Below the pieces are notes generated by a model that saw only the letters and a program-made list of their open reading frames with translations, had not been told where the DNA came from and did not search any database. A stretch of 64,000 nucleotides of DNA from Colius striatus (Eukaryota; Chordata; Aves; Coliiformes; Coliidae): contig NC_084762.1 of the NCBI RefSeq assembly GCF_028858725.1, positions 11,417,374 through 11,481,373 on the forward strand, in the 5' to 3' direction. Below are positions 42,501 to 54,600 of this stretch, piece after piece. The number at the start of each line of letters is the position of its first letter. Position 1 is the first letter of the stretch. Made by a program: the position numbers and the translations under genes.

Positions 42501-43691
42501 TTGTTACATTTTCAGGTGCCAGGGAGTCAGTGCATGGTTCTTTTTGAGATAACTACAACTGAGTATTTTTTTTTTATAATGATTTTAAATAATTCATACC
42601 TTGTCTGCTTTCAAAATCTCCCTCTTCCTGTTAGTAGTATCTATTACTTTTTGAAAACTCAATTCTAAGCAATACATTTCAGGAAATCATGCTCTTTGCT
42701 TTAGGAACTTAAACAAAACTTTAGAATACATAAACAATATAAACAGCAACTGTCCTCTTCTATATGCTATTGATGTCAACAGAGACTTCTCTGGCCTTTA
42801 TACAGCCACTAAGTGACCAGAGGGAATTGTATTCAAAGGGTGGTATGCACCTATGAGAGTTTCAGTTTGACAGGGTCATGAAGGAGGAATGTTACACAGA
42901 AGGATGGCAGTGAAGGAAAATGCAGCTATATAATACAGCAGAAAAAGGGAGTTCTTATTAAAAAGAAAAAAGCAGCTAGGCAGGAGAAAACACAAAGAGC
43001 ACATAGACAGGAAATTAGAAAGAAAAACCAAAACAGCAAAATCCTCAAAAACAAACATCACAAATTATATAGAAAAAGAAAACAAGTTGTTAGGCACAAA
43101 GTCTTGGGCAAAGAGAAGACACAAGAGCAGAGATGCAGCACACAGACTGATTCATTTAGGACCTTAAAAGACCATTCAGGACTTGCCTTCAAATAACAGA
43201 TTGAAAGACCTGTTATTCAAATAATCTAATTTCATATGGAGTGAATTAAAATATCAGGAATAAGAATTGGAAGGCCTCCATACAGCTCCTCATGCTCTTT
43301 GTGCTAACAAAATGATTTTTCAGCTTCTGAGGAAACTGTGACTCCATGAGGGCTACTAGAAAAACCTTACTTTTCAGGGCTTTTTGAAAATCAAACTTAG
43401 TCTTACCGAGAGTCTGGCAAAATGATATTTATTAAGTCTTCTTAAATAATGTCTTGGCAATATGTGCACTCTTCAGAGTATATTTTTGCTTGAGCACTAC
43501 ATTCTGAAATAAAATACCACATTACCATATTAATTCCATTTGTGGCATACTTACTAACTTTACTTGCAATTATTGAGAAATTGTACTGTGCTGTGCTTTC
43601 TCTGTCCAGTAATTCATTAGTAGCAATGGTTCCTTCAGTAGCATCTATTGTAAAGTAGCTGTCCGCATCATTCTTCCAATCGATGAAGTAT
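27072..43691 (-). CDS. CDH18: Cadherin-18, C-terminal part (last five coding exons; partial gene)
   Basis: This is a type II classical cadherin, a single-pass membrane protein mediating calcium-dependent cell-cell adhesion, mostly neural in this subfamily. The coding parts are 43691-43555, 37910-37789, 36439-36322, 31386-31135 and 27571-27072 (137, 122, 118, 252 and 500 bases). Every junction has GT/AG and all phases join into one open frame of 375 complete residues plus stop. In order they give the end of EC4, the EC4-EC5 linker (DVNEFPPE), EC5 with its conserved cysteines, one membrane helix and a tail ending NPDKVT. From memory of the family, that ending and the [15 protein letters not shown] stretch point to CDH18 rather than CDH6, 7, 8, 9, 10, 11, 12, 19 or 20. 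The full protein should be near 790 residues, so roughly the N-terminal half lies beyond the right edge. No frameshift or lost splice site is visible. Confidence 0.9.
28060..29690 (+). mobile_element. CR1 LINE body: degenerate reverse transcriptase region, antisense in CDH18 intron
   Basis: This is the longest CR1 piece, about 1.6 kb. It corresponds to the middle of ORF2 rather than the 3' end. Landmarks in order are gagcaggaaatgaagcaaag, gaggaaaatgtgggtccact, gaggactggagcaagtgttg, tatttccaagaagggcaaga, ggaaactacaagcacgtcag, cttgacttttacaaagcttt (LDFYKAF, the reverse transcriptase finger/palm region) and catcttaataaatgacctag. The catalytic YADD-type block near 29220 reads as a disrupted form (tttgcaggtggtacaaaa). 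Many stops and indels make it a pseudogene. It lies opposite to CDH18 transcription in the last intron, and its 3' tail is missing or decayed beyond recognition after about 29690. Confidence 0.9.
30326..30354. repeat. Perfect 12-bp inverted repeat with 5-base loop
   Basis: TAGTAATTTACT is followed by TAAGT and then AGTAAATTACTA, an exact reverse complement. It lies in the last CDH18 intron. It could extrude as a hairpin, but is AT-rich and short, so chance is possible. Confidence 0.7.
31135..31386 (-). CDS. CDH18: CDH18 exon, 252 bases: end of EC5 and transmembrane helix
   Basis: The acceptor is gtcatgttttgcag and the donor is gttagttctc (weaker than consensus at +3). The exon starts with AC, completing an Asn codon, and ends with G, which joins TC of the last exon to give Val. 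It encodes 83 complete residues. First comes the rest of EC5 ([13 protein letters not shown], then VIEDSSYPV). Next is the cysteine cluster [14 protein letters not shown], typical of the membrane-proximal repeat of classical cadherins. Last is the hydrophobic stretch starting [17 protein letters not shown], which continues into the next exon and forms the single membrane span. Confidence 0.93.
33690..33925 (+). mobile_element. CR1 LINE 3' end fragment
   Basis: Landmarks are caggggaggtttagattaga, gcacaggcttcccagggagg, ttggacttgatgaccatagg and ttccaactgaaatgattctg, ending in the 8-bp tail gattctgtgattctaagatt. It is a different subfamily (GACTTGATGACC, not GACTAGATGATC) from the 17.8, 19.7 and 62 kb copies. 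It lies antisense in the intron between the 118- and 252-base CDH18 exons. Confidence 0.92.
34417..34515 (+). mobile_element. Very short CR1 LINE 3' end
   Basis: About 100 bases carry gacgtgcttctgcaggaggg, gggctagatgatctctaaag and gtcccttccgactctactct, then a decayed tail cattctatgatgatgat. The core is well preserved, suggesting a short, fairly recent insertion. It is antisense to CDH18. Confidence 0.88.
36218..36321 (-). CDS. CDH18: Intronic read-through extension: possible alternative C-terminus of a soluble CDH18 isoform
   Basis: If the donor after HDYR is not used, translation continues as [13 protein letters not shown] and ends 34 residues later (SRLFF, then TAA) at 36218. The product would stop within EC5 and lack the membrane helix and cytoplasmic tail. 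With a full-length protein of 790 residues, HDYR ends at residue 540, giving a 574-residue isoform. I recall a short human CDH18 isoform of about that length, but could not check its sequence. AATAAA hexamers on the minus strand at 35733-35728 and 35667-35662 could serve its 3' end. The open frame is seen; its use is inferred. Confidence 0.45.
36322..36439 (-). CDS. CDH18: CDH18 exon, 118 bases: middle of EC5
   Basis: The acceptor is ttaatctggtttcag and the exon starts in phase 0 with GTG. It encodes 39 complete residues, from [11 protein letters not shown] to NFTVHDYR, plus one base (A) of the next codon. The donor is gtaagttgct. AADKD is the usual calcium-site sequence near the start of a cadherin repeat, and NFT is a possible N-glycosylation site. 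118 bases matches this exon's size in other type II cadherins. The frame does not stop at the donor: it remains open for 34 more codons in the intron, to a stop ending at 36218 (see the separate entry). Confidence 0.92.
36440..37788 (-). other. CDH18: CDH18 intron between the 122- and 118-base exons (1,349 bases)
   Basis: The shortest intron in the window. Splice sites are gtatttca and ttaatctggtttcag. No repeat was recognised. Confidence 0.9.
37789..37910 (-). CDS. CDH18: CDH18 exon, 122 bases: EC4-EC5 linker and start of EC5
   Basis: The acceptor is ttcatttatag and the donor is gtatttcaaa. The exon begins with GT, completing a Ser codon, and ends in phase 0 after a Gln codon. It encodes 40 complete residues: a beta-strand segment ([19 protein letters not shown]), then FPPE and the first part of EC5 ending [16 protein letters not shown] matches the interdomain DxNDxxP calcium-binding motif. 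The Cys in SVCEN is a candidate partner for the later EC5 cysteines. The exon is too short to appear as a long open frame and was found from the splice phases of its neighbours. Confidence 0.92.
37911..43554 (-). other. CDH18: CDH18 intron between the 137- and 122-base exons (5,644 bases)
   Basis: Splice sites are gtaagtat and ttcatttatag. No CR1 landmark or other repeat family was recognised, and the frames present are short and featureless. Confidence 0.9.
43555..43691 (-). CDS. CDH18: CDH18 exon, 137 bases: end of cadherin repeat EC4
   Basis: The exon follows an acceptor reading ttttcacatacag and ends before donor gtaagtatgc. It starts with the last base of a codon and ends with the first base of the next one (A, joined to GT to give Ser). 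It encodes 45 complete residues, from YFIDWKND through the LLDRES motif (the DRE calcium-binding type of cadherin repeats) to [12 protein letters not shown] is a possible N-glycosylation site. An earlier donor-like GTTAGT four bases upstream would break the frame with the next exon, so the GTAAGT site was chosen. 137 bases is the usual size for this exon in type II cadherins. Confidence 0.92.
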
Positions 43692-46600
43692 CTGTATGTG
43701 AAAAATATTAAACAAAGTAGATGCAAATGTGCAAAGATTACTCATTTCTCATAGCAGCAGTCTAGCTAGCTCAAGTTTTATTCTTTTTCTTTTTCCAGCT
43801 ATTACCATCCTTGCAGGAAGAAGGCAATAAAGAATGATTTGTTTATTTCTTCTTTGCGGAGTGGGAATGCTCAAGGGAAAATGGGATATAATAAAAGATT
43901 TAGTACTTCTGCTGTTCAGATTATTTGAAAACTTTGAACTCCCAAGAAGCTGATGCACAGCTTCTGTGACCCTCATCACTTATACCAGTCAGTTTGGGAA
44001 GCACTAGATAGGTTTAGAGAGAAAAAGAGAAAAGACAGGTGAAATAGCGCTTAAGGTATGAATAGCAAAGAAGAGTGGAAGAGATCTGGTGTCTTTACAT
44101 CCATTTGTAGCTGTAATAGGCTGTAAGTAATTTCACTGGGCTTGCAAAGAGGTATCCTAGTGCATGGGCTGTTGGCACAGTCTACTCAAAGGTCCCTCAC
44201 CAAAGGGATGGTGACAGTGTCATAGTATGGGAGATGGAGTATCCTTATTCCTCCACATAGATAGGAGAAGTAAAAGGCTCTTTGCCTCTGGGAAGAATAG
44301 GCAATTTTCACTTTCAGTGGAGCTTTGAGGAACAGGACAATACCATCGGGGTTTTTTTTATTCCCTGAGCTCTTGTTTTCTGAAAAGTATGAATGCAGGA
44401 CAGATTCAAAACTCAAAATGTACCCTTATCTGTTATTTTTCTCTAGCAATGACTTAACAGAAAGCAGAGGCACGGCTATTTAAAAGTAATCTGATAATTA
44501 TTCCCATTCTCTTTCTTTTAAATGCAAATTAATTTGAAAATCTATATTCACATTTGATGCTACTGTTTGTAATCGTAACAGAAGAATATTTTCTCTGATG
44601 TAATACCACCAGCTACTAATTTTCTTTTCATTGTTAGTCTCTTCATACCTTAATGATGTTTCTCAAAAAGTAGACAGGATGAAAGCCATTTGTGAGCAAC
44701 AGGCAATAAGAACAAAATGAGACTCAAGAAGTACATTTAGAAGACCACAAAGGCCAGAGAACCGTTCCTATGACACCTCATTTCACCTAAACTAGTGAGA
44801 ATAAGAATAATTTTGTTTCAAATTAGTGTACCTCATGGAAAGAATATATAGGGAATGTAATGATAAACACTGTGTTTACTTCTATAGAAGGATGCAATGG
44901 TAGAAAGGGGTTACAGGGCATGTTCCCAAAGAAAATAGATTGTGACTGATGAATGCCAATAGCTCAAGAAGACTCATATAGTGAAAAGAAAAATCACAAA
45001 TAAGGTACCAAACTCCTTTAGAGACATTCTGTTTAACCTAAATTGCCATAAAATCCTATCTGTAGATGCAGTAGGTTATTTCATCAATTGACAGGCAGCA
45101 TTGCCAATTCAGTGCTTCATTTGAAAAGCCTCAGAAATGATTTGCTAAAGACAGCATGGATCCATCTGCACAGCTGAGCAGACGCATTTCCTTGCATATG
45201 ATGACACTGTCGACGCACGTTTGTAATTTCAGTCTCCTTGTTCAAAATCTGGTTGACATAAAAATCATGAAAAATATATAAGCCATTTATTAGAAATATC
45301 ATTGCACTGAGATAGTCTTTCAGGAATAGGGAAATTACTCTTTTGGGCTTGGCATGTTTAATAGATTATAATTTCTTCCAAAATTAAATACGCAGCCACA
45401 CACAAATAAATGGAATCAAAGCATAAGAAAGTAACTTTACTCATCTTTCCCCTTAGGAAGATTAACTTTGTCTAACTACTCTACACAACACAGTAGGAGC
45501 CAGTGAAGAAAGTACAGGATCTGATTCAAAGCACGGTGTAGGTTATAGCCTCCTTCACCAGGAGGCTTTGAAACTACTGAAAACATATTCGGTTTGAACA
45601 CAACTGTGTTTGAAGTTGAGTTCAGACGTGAATATTTGTAGGATCAGAATCTGTCAGTCTATCTGCAAGCATTCATACATGTGATTAATTTCATGCACAA
45701 GCCCAGTAAGCCTGCTTCTAAACATAAGCATCAGCAAAATCAACGTCCCCAATAAACACTGCAAGACTAACACTACTCCTGCAGATACTAATGGCAGCAT
45801 TCCTCTTGGCTCCAGTGAAAGTGGGATCTGTAGGAATGGTTTGAAAAAATACCTGAACTGTAGCAGTTTTTTCCAAATTCATTGTCTTTGCCTGCATGAA
45901 CACTGCAGAAACTATTATGCCATTATTGTTAACCTTGGTTTGGTTTTGTTTTGACCTTTGGCATGATCTTTAAAGACATCTTTCCTTCTCTCTCCATGTG
46001 CTGCATAGATGCTAAAGTTAGGGATGAAACGGTCAGTCATTTCAGCTCCTCATCCTAAGAAGTTATATATTCAATTAGGCTACAGAAGGCAGATTAGATA
46101 TCATTGCATTGAGGAGGAAATATTGGAAATATATTGCCTAAAGTAAATATAAGAAAAACTGCAACCAAGCAGCCATTCTTGCTCTTTGGATTAATTGCCC
46201 ATGTACATTACCCATGAAAACATATCTGACTCAGATACTTCAGTAAGTCTGTAAGGCTCAGTAATTAGAATGAATGAGACCCCATTTGTCTACTTTTCAA
46301 ATGAAAATTTTCAAGACATCCCAAAGGAAGGTAACTTTTGGGTGAGGTCCTAAAAGAAATGTAGTTTCCTTTTACAGCCTAAAAGCATTCTTTCATGTAG
46401 TCTGATGCTCAATGTGAGATTCTGTGTAAGCAGCCCAGGAACAATTAGTTTCTTTCTAAGGCCAGTAGTATTTCACAAGCTGTATTTTACTTGGTAAAAA
46501 CACTTTCAAGAACAGAAGAAAGGAAAAGAGAGTCTCCAAGCAGAAAAATGAGTCTCTTTCCAGAGATTAACCCAGGTATCTGGGACATAAAGCCTGACAT

Positions 46601-49225
46601 TTCTTATTATATTGTGACACAAAGAGGAAGACTGTTGAAATATTAGTATTAAGACAGCTGTCTAGATCTTCTAGTCATGGTCTAGCAGTTTGAAGCAACT
46701 GAGGTTGGTTTCTTTGACTGCTCAGAGTGCCTACAAAGACAGATCATGGATAACTGCACTAAATCCAAGAGGCAGCTCTAGTCTTGAAAAGTTAGGGAAA
46801 GCTTCCTTGTTGACATAGGACACAGCAATGTTATCTTTCAGATGCACCTGAACAGGCATGCCTAGCAGCTCTGAGTACCAGGACATTGATATATACTTCA
46901 TACTCACTGACAGGGAAGAAACTTTTAACTATATGTCTCCCTGAATATTCTTACCAGAAGAAGACTGTATTCCAGATTATATTATTGAAGAGAGCTACAT
47001 ATATATATCGTCTTCCACATAGAAGTGGAAGGATAGACCTTTGCTAATGCTGTCTGAGTCTACTCAAGAATAGCTTTAATTGTACATCAAGTAGGATAGA
47101 AGGGATAGAATGGAAATATTTAGTTAGTAAAATGACAAGAATTAAGTCTGTAGGATTTTATCCAGAGCATTTCCAAAGACACACGCTGTCCTCCTAGGAG
47201 ATCTAAGAATAATTTGCACTTATCTTAGGCTAAATGGTGATGCTATGTGTAGCTGATGGAGTCCCACAAAACACTGCCTCAAAAGAGGACTTATCTTGCA
47301 AAGAGCAGAAGACAGTGGGGAAGACAGTGTCAACTCTAGCTGCAGCACAGAAGACAGCAGAGTGTTTGATGGAGCGTTGTTAAATACGTAAGTGACAGCA
47401 GATCACCCTGGTGAGGATAGCAGTAACTCAGTCATCAAGCAGACCACTGTAGCTGCTTCAGACCATTATTCCATGAACAAAAGAACTGGACAGTTTTCCT
47501 GCTGCTGCTATGGAAACACGTGACAATATGCTCAGGAGGGATGGGAGGTGGCAGGATGCTAAGGAGGCTGTGAAAGTCAGGACATGGGGTGCATTTTTTA
47601 GTCTTTTTAAATGTGGAGGGGAAGACTTCCCCTGCCTAGTATGGACGCCCTTGGGAACAGCAGGGATCTATCCTCATCAAAAGTTTATAAACCTTGCCAA
47701 AGTCTTTATTTGTTGTCCTGTCTTGATAGTGACAGCAGCGGTGACACAATGCAGCAGAGGATCACATAACAGCATGTAGCAGCTCACAGCATGTTACAAG
47801 CATTCTTCATTTGTTCTATTTTTTTTTGGTCAATTTAACTTAATGTTTAAACAACACATGCAGCATATGCAGTTGTGTGCCCATGCATTGGCCCTCGGTG
47901 GGAATTTCACTACCTGTCTCCAGATTTGCAGAGGAAGGAACATTGTAGCTTGGACCTAGCTCAAAAGGTAGCTTAGGAGAAAGTTATAAAAAGGTCTTTT
48001 ACAAGGTACTAGCCCTTCTGTTTTGCAAAATCCAGTTCTAGTCTTGCTAGTATCACCTTGATAATGAGTAACCTGTACCGTTATGGTTTCATACTCAAAT
48101 CTCCATTGTGTTGCATATACACACACATACATGTATTATAAAATTTTCTGTTGATATTTCCACCAGCTTAAAAAAGTATTATAGCCACCATTGGTGCTCA
48201 GTATCATGTTCTCTTCTCATCTATCTTTCAATGAGTTTTTACCTCCTCCAAAGAAGGATATTAAGAACTGGCTTAAGTATTTTGTTTTATGCTTTTCAAG
48301 AATGTACGGACACCTTCTTATGAGGTTCTTGTGGTTGTCTGGGTTGTTCTAGGGAGAGAAGCACTCTTGGGTTTTCTTTTGAGGAGAATGTCATAGATGT
48401 ACAGAAAGTAAAATTAGCAGAGAATCAAGAGGTACTAAAACTATTTGTCAGTTACACAATGTCAGCATGGTGAAAGCTGGGCCATATCAAGGTGCAAGTG
48501 CTCTCTTATGCATTCCTGCCCCAAATGCACCTCAGTGGATTTGTCCTTGCTTGTACTCTCACATAGCTGACAATTACACCCATGCATAATGAAAAGCAGC
48601 ACCCGGGTCTCAGCCAAACTACTTTTACATCATTTTAGACTGAAAGGTCTCAGAGACTAATTAAAGGAGCAGAGTTGCAGTACTTTGCCCATATACAACC
48701 ATATCTTCTAAAAGGCCAAAAACACAAGCAGGAACATAGCTGTGGCATGTCACTACCTGTGAGACAAATAAGGGGATTTAGGAATCTGGACAATAAATAT
48801 TTGTTTCCAGAAAGTTTTCTTTCTCATACTGGACCTGGTAGATGAATGGATGGAGCACTTGGTAACATGGCTAAACTAAAGAGTGCTTAAAACACAGACA
48901 GCAGGTATGCTGTAATGATGGTAATCATGGGGAGAAGATCTCTGACCTGCTCAAGGTGCTGGAAGGAACAGCGAAGAAAGCATAGTCAACACCCTTTGTC
49001 ACTGTTTGCATAGTAAGCAGGGAAGAGAAGAATGGATTATGCCCCTAGAGATGCACTTAAGCTAAAGACAATCAGACTAAACTTGCTGCTGCTGCAACAG
49101 CAATGCATACAGAAAATAATTTGAAAGAGTAAAGCACATTATTCAATTGGAATCAGCATGAAAATGGGAAGGAATCATCCAATTCAGTGAGCAGTAATGC
49201 ATTTAACATTTAATTACTGGCTTCC

Positions 49226-49330
49226 CCTTTTATTTTTTTTTCTTTTTTTCACAAATAGAGGACAGGAATTGCAACCAACCTCCTAAAATAAGAAAAGAAA
49301 GGAAAGAAAATAATAAAAGAAGAAAAACGG
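49226..49330. repeat. T-rich tract followed by A/G-rich tract
   Basis: A pyrimidine run (cccttttatttttttttctt...) is followed about 40 bases later by a purine run (aagaaaagaaaggaaagaaa...) that is roughly complementary. It is low-complexity and may fold into an imperfect hairpin. No mobile-element landmarks are seen. Confidence 0.45.
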
Positions 49331-51274
49331 TAGGCTGGGATGTGGTTTGAATTTTGTGAGACAGCTGTTGTATATCAGCATAAATATTCTTGTCTGTATT
49401 TCAATTTCTCTTGTGAAATTGTACCTAAAGTAGACCCAGATGGTGAATCTCAGAAAACCCAAACCACAAATTTTCTGTGTACGTTCTGAATTACTTTTCT
49501 GCCAACTGCAGTTTAGAAAGCATCTTATTACTCCAACTATAGCTTGTTAAACCCAAGCACTGGAATGGAGCATTTCAGATGTAAGAAAACTGACACTATG
49601 GGATAAAAAGAAGTGTAATTTCTAAGATAAATTAGGCTTTCAACTATGCTTTTTCAATCCACATTTTTTTCCCAGCTTCTAGGATATACTTAATGCCTTT
49701 CCCTGTAAATTAACTGTTTTGGAAAGAGGAAAGACCCTTCCTTTCACTTTCTGTAGTTTCTTGACTGGATAAGTTCTTTTAAAGTTTAAGTTCACTGCAG
49801 GTGCTCTTCTGTTGAGTCACTAGTCCCTTCTGATCTTCTTTAAGCACTACATTCTTGTCCAGCCACTCTGGAAAGCCTCTATCACTGGTCAGTGGTGGGA
49901 TGAGAAGGCACCTGCAGCTCTCAGATGGTTTAAGGCACCTCTGAGAGTGCAGACACCTGAGGAGCTGGTTGTGATGCAGGTCTCGATTTAGGCAACTCAG
50001 CTAACGGAGGTTAAGGCGGCTTTCTCAATTCAGAATGAGTTGGTATATTTTGGTGGCTTACTATTACTCATTTGAGAGGTTTCAGACTGACCATTTTGAG
50101 AGAATTGCTATTGAAAGTAGTTCTGTTGATAAGGAGCAAATAAGCAATATGTATAAAATGTTAATATATGCAAATTAGTCACTCTGGACATGAATCTTAA
50201 TTAAGAGAATGAAAGAATTTACAGAAACACAGACATTTTCTGCCTTGATGAGGAAAAAGTGGAAACAACAGCCATAAGACAAAGTTAAGGTTGATATTCA
50301 GAGAGGGAAAGGATAACTGTCCTGGTAATTTCTCTCCTGTAACTGAAGGCTGCAGTTTGTATCATGTAAAATATGAGATCTGTAGACCAAGATCCTCGGA
50401 GATAACTAAGTGATAGACTTTGAATGATATGGATCTAAGTTATCCCTCTTTTTCTTATTAAATGACTTGATGTCTCATTGCAAGAAGTATCCTTATGTTA
50501 AAAAATGGCAGTGGAAATATGAGCTCAGTACAACTTGAAAGTTGTATTTGCAGGTTGTTTCTAATCATTGTGTCTTTGTGCAAAATAGACATCTCAACAA
50601 TTCCCGTTATTTCTTTTAGTTTGATATGGACAAATAACCTGGTTGATAGAGATGTTTTCTAAAAATATGTCTATTTGTTTCAATTCACTCTTTGCTGATG
50701 TAAAGTACATTCTTTACTTTGGTACCTAATGAGACAGAACACTGGCTTTCAGGAGAAAAATATTGCAAAGAAAAATCACAGGTGAAATACTTTTCTGTAA
50801 TGTGATCTTTCAATTTTTTTGTACATGAGCTGAAATTGTTTAAACTGTGTTCACTTTAAGTTTTATTTAAATATTGAACTGCAGGTAAATGAAATTCAGA
50901 GTTCATGGCAACTTGGGACAGTTAAATATCGCCCATCATGTCAGAAAGAATAGATAGGTACCTAAAAACCCCAGAAATATAAACAAAAATTAATAAGATT
51001 AATTTGGGAATTGTGATCAATTAGAATTTTTTTGTAATTCTAATCCATGTATAATTAAATAGATGAAAGAAACATTAAAGCAGCTCCTGCTTTAATGGCA
51101 AAAGGAGTGAGAGACTAAAACAACCCATAATGAGACTTTAAGTGTGATTTGACTACCTGAAAGACCAAAGGAATTTCCATGAGTAATCATGTGCTGTGGC
51201 TGGAAATTAATAGTTCTCTGGATATAACTAGGTGTCTACTAAATGAAACCTCTACAACTGAATTTTGTCCTAGA

Positions 51275-51690
51275 CATCATGTCACTAGGTAGACACCAAC
51301 AAACTGGAGGGAATTTACAGAAGACCAAGGAAAACTGTCAGATCTAAGCATTCTGAGGTATAAGGAAAGGTTAAAAGAGATAAAATATGTTTGGCATGGA
51401 CAAGAGATGAAAAAAGAGACATGATAATGGCCTGTAGTTGAAGGGCTTAAACACTGAGAAAGGAAATGTATTTTGTTCAGCACAGAGCAGCAAACTGATA
51501 AAATTAAGAAAGGGAAAATTTATGTTATGCAGCAAAATCTTTCTGGCAGTGATGTATATTATGCTGCACACAAAGGGAAAGACAGGAGATCTATCAGTAC
51601 TACAAAGCTAAGATGAGTAAAGTAATAGAAGGAAACTATGTAGTAAGGGAAATTTCTAGAAAGATGGGCTGAATAATCTTATTAGTCCCT
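51275..51690 (+). mobile_element. Ancient CR1-like LINE 3' region
   Basis: Blocks in CR1 order are aaactggagggaatttacag, gaggtataaggaaaggttaa, gacatgataatggcctgtag, gggcttaaacactgagaaag and a weak gatgggctgaataatcttat near the end. The wording follows the older amniote CR1 copies rather than the bird-specific ones, and divergence is high. Confidence 0.55.
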
Positions 51691-54600
51691 GTAATGCTAA
51701 ACTCTTGTACCTAAAGAGAAAAAGCATTATCATGCTACTCATACTCAGGTACAAATTGCTCTAAGATGTAGTTCCAAATCTTTTAAAATGCAGCAATAAA
51801 AGTTGGGGAGGTTTTTTTTGAGATTACAGGTTTTAAAGAGTAAAGAAACAGAAAAGTCACTCCTACAATGAGAAACATGAGATTCAGACTTCAAGTCAAG
51901 CCTGAAAAAGATTAAAATGTTAGAGAATATAATGTGTTATCACCATACAGTGATGTATATACACATATATTTGAAACTCTAAGTTCTTTATTGCTCTTAA
52001 ATTTAAGTGTTGAACTCTGCTAATTACTGCAAGTGTCTTCCATTCCAGCCGAGACTGAGGAGTGATTGCCATAATTTTGCTAAAGGTGCAATCAAGAATT
52101 TTTAAAACAAGCCCTCTGTTAGACCATGCGTGCTCTGAGAGTCATTAAGTTCAAACAAGTGTAATTAGATGTGAGAAAACATTTTCTTTTCCTGTGCTAA
52201 ATGAGTGCATCTGAGTTATCTACTTTTAGGGCTAAGTGAAATAGATTTCCAAAGTCTTCCTCAGGGCTGCAGAACTTGAATTGGTATTAAGTTACTTTAG
52301 CTTCTTTTTCATAGCTTCATTTGATTTAAAGATTACCCTTGATACTGAGTCTTGTGGTTTTCTATTAACTTGAAAATGCTGTCTCATGATGTTTTACAAA
52401 AGCAGCAATGGTAAATATCCTTTTTTTCTCCTCTGTTCAGCATGATGATATGAAATAAGCTGTAATGAACTACTTCTCTAACAGTAGCAGCCAATAATCT
52501 TTGCATATCATCCTTCCTGTCTTGTGTTACAACACCCACAAGGTTCCTTCTCACGTTTTTAAAGTGCCCTTTACACTGTACAACTCAGCAACTGTTGTGC
52601 TGTATGCATACAAAGTAAAACATATATAAAATATTAGGTATCTTTATTAAAATAGAAATATCTTTAAAACAAAACTTAGTTAATATTTCTTTAAGTTTCT
52701 TAATATAATGAAAAGAAATAGCACCTCTCTTCTGCAGAAGTAGTTCTAATATACTAGGTTAAACACTGTGATATTCTGCTCAGAGGAAGTAAATACAGTC
52801 ACAACTTATGGTTACATAGAAACATAATCTAATATATTCCTAGTAAGAATTGTTAGAAAAATCTAATGCTAATAACAGCAAAACAACATTTGAAGTTCTG
52901 TTGTAAAATTTTGCTGTCATTAACAAAAAAATGCAAAGGACGTGGTAATATTCTGAAGTGGTAGATGCAGCTCTTCCTTTTTTTTGTTTATATGTTTAAA
53001 TTATTTATTAAGCCATCTCCCCTGATGGGAGCAGGAGCTTTCTGTACCTTTGCTGAATACCTTCAGAATACTGCAGAGGCGTTAGAGGTCAAACCAAAGG
53101 AAAATCTGACTGGTCTGATGTCAGATCTTATGTTTTGGATAATCCTGTGGATACCAACTGGATCCCAGATACATAATAATCTCAATACTTAATATTTCAG
53201 TTGTATTTGTTTGTTTGCTTTTCAAGAGAGTTGCTAGAAATGAAGAAAAAAAGCCCCCAACAAACAAAAATTAAATTAAAACCAAAGCCTAGCTGAAATG
53301 TGAAAAGGAACCAGCACTACCATTCACTGCTATCTAACTACTGAAATAGTTGAAATCATGAAATCTTGACATAACATGTCTCCCAAGTGCCCAGTCACAC
53401 CCGGTCACAGAGGGGCTCCTGCTGCTGATCCAGGTTAAGTGATTGTCTCCTCCTCTCACCTCCCTCCTTGCTTCCATTCAGTATTAGTCCTACAGTTCTC
53501 CCAAACGTGATTGCCTTTTAAAATGAAATGGGCCAGCTTGTAAAGAAGTAGTTTGGTTTCAACTGGTTTGTAAGCTAACCTGTTTCACAAATGGGGTTAA
53601 TAGGCACTTGCAGAACTGATGCTGATAACCCTCTCAATGGTGCTGCTTTGAAATGAGCCTCTCCAGGTTGCATGTTCAGATGCAACCAAATAAATGAGCA
53701 GCCAGTGCAGTTGTAACTTCCTCTAGGTGCTTTTACTGACATATAACAAGAAACTAACAAGGTGAGTGTAGGTAGAAAGGTCTCACAGGCATTGTTTTTA
53801 CAGGTAGAAAAAACTAGAGATGTGTGTGGGTGATGCTATATAAGTACCAGAATTGTCTTTTATGTTATATGACATCACACTTACCCCACCTTAAAAGAAA
53901 TAAATGCCCTAATTTACTGATATAGTAAGACTTTTCAGCTCTTCTGGTATTACTTTACCATGACTTTTCTTTCATCATTCCACTCAAAAAAATGCTATAT
54001 ATTTCTTTATGATTTTGTAGATTTTCAAAGGTAACTAGCACTGATGTAAAGCTGTTGTAAGAGCTCAAGCTGAATGTTTTTGAAGCTCTCAATGAAGTAA
54101 CGTATCTTGTGATTTAGTGGAAGGATAGCTTTGTATTTGTTAAAACATTTTTACTTAAAAAGCAGAGGATTTTTGAATTATTTTGACAGAAGCCAAAGTA
54201 ACTTGTCCAAAGGAGTTCAGCAGTATAATTTCTCAGACTGATACCCTGTGAGCTGTACTCCATCTTCCCCAAAATGAATCTTGTCTGTACTGCACATCAG
54301 GTAGTGATGCTTTAGAGAATGACAGATGGAATTGCTACATTTTGGGAGAAGGAACAAACACTTCTTGTCAGAATATCCCATGCCTATATCTTTATGCCTT
54401 TCACATAAAACACAAAATTCCACATGGAAAAAATAACATGGTTTGGGTCTTCTGCATCCTACACAACTGGGTTCACAGTCTTTCCTACACGGCTGCATAC
54501 TTCAGTGGTTTTAGTCAGGATGATGAAGGACTAGTGATTTTAGCAGTCGGTAGCTTACCTGATCTGGAATGAGTAGTATCAACACAAACAAATTATACTT

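Noticed and set aside
43553..43560. Alternative donor AAA/GTTAGT for the 137-base exon
   Set aside because: It would shorten the exon by four bases and break the frame with the following exon. GTTA/GTAAGT keeps the frame and the usual exon size.
27072..43691. Assignment to CDH6, CDH9, CDH10 or CDH12, which lie in the same cadherin group
   Set aside because: As I remember them, those tails end in SDKDS-like or similar sequences and differ in the juxtamembrane region, whereas this one ends in NPDKVT and has DTLMTSKED after the membrane span.
45718..45903. 61-codon minus-strand frame containing TATVQVFFQTIPTDPTF, briefly suspected as a cadherin piece
   Set aside because: It lacks the DxNDxPP, LDRE and XEX motifs and fits no exon size or phase of the gene.
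46999..47010. Short TA-rich runs here and near 59510 as microsatellites
   Set aside because: Only about five or six dinucleotide units; too short to report as repeats.
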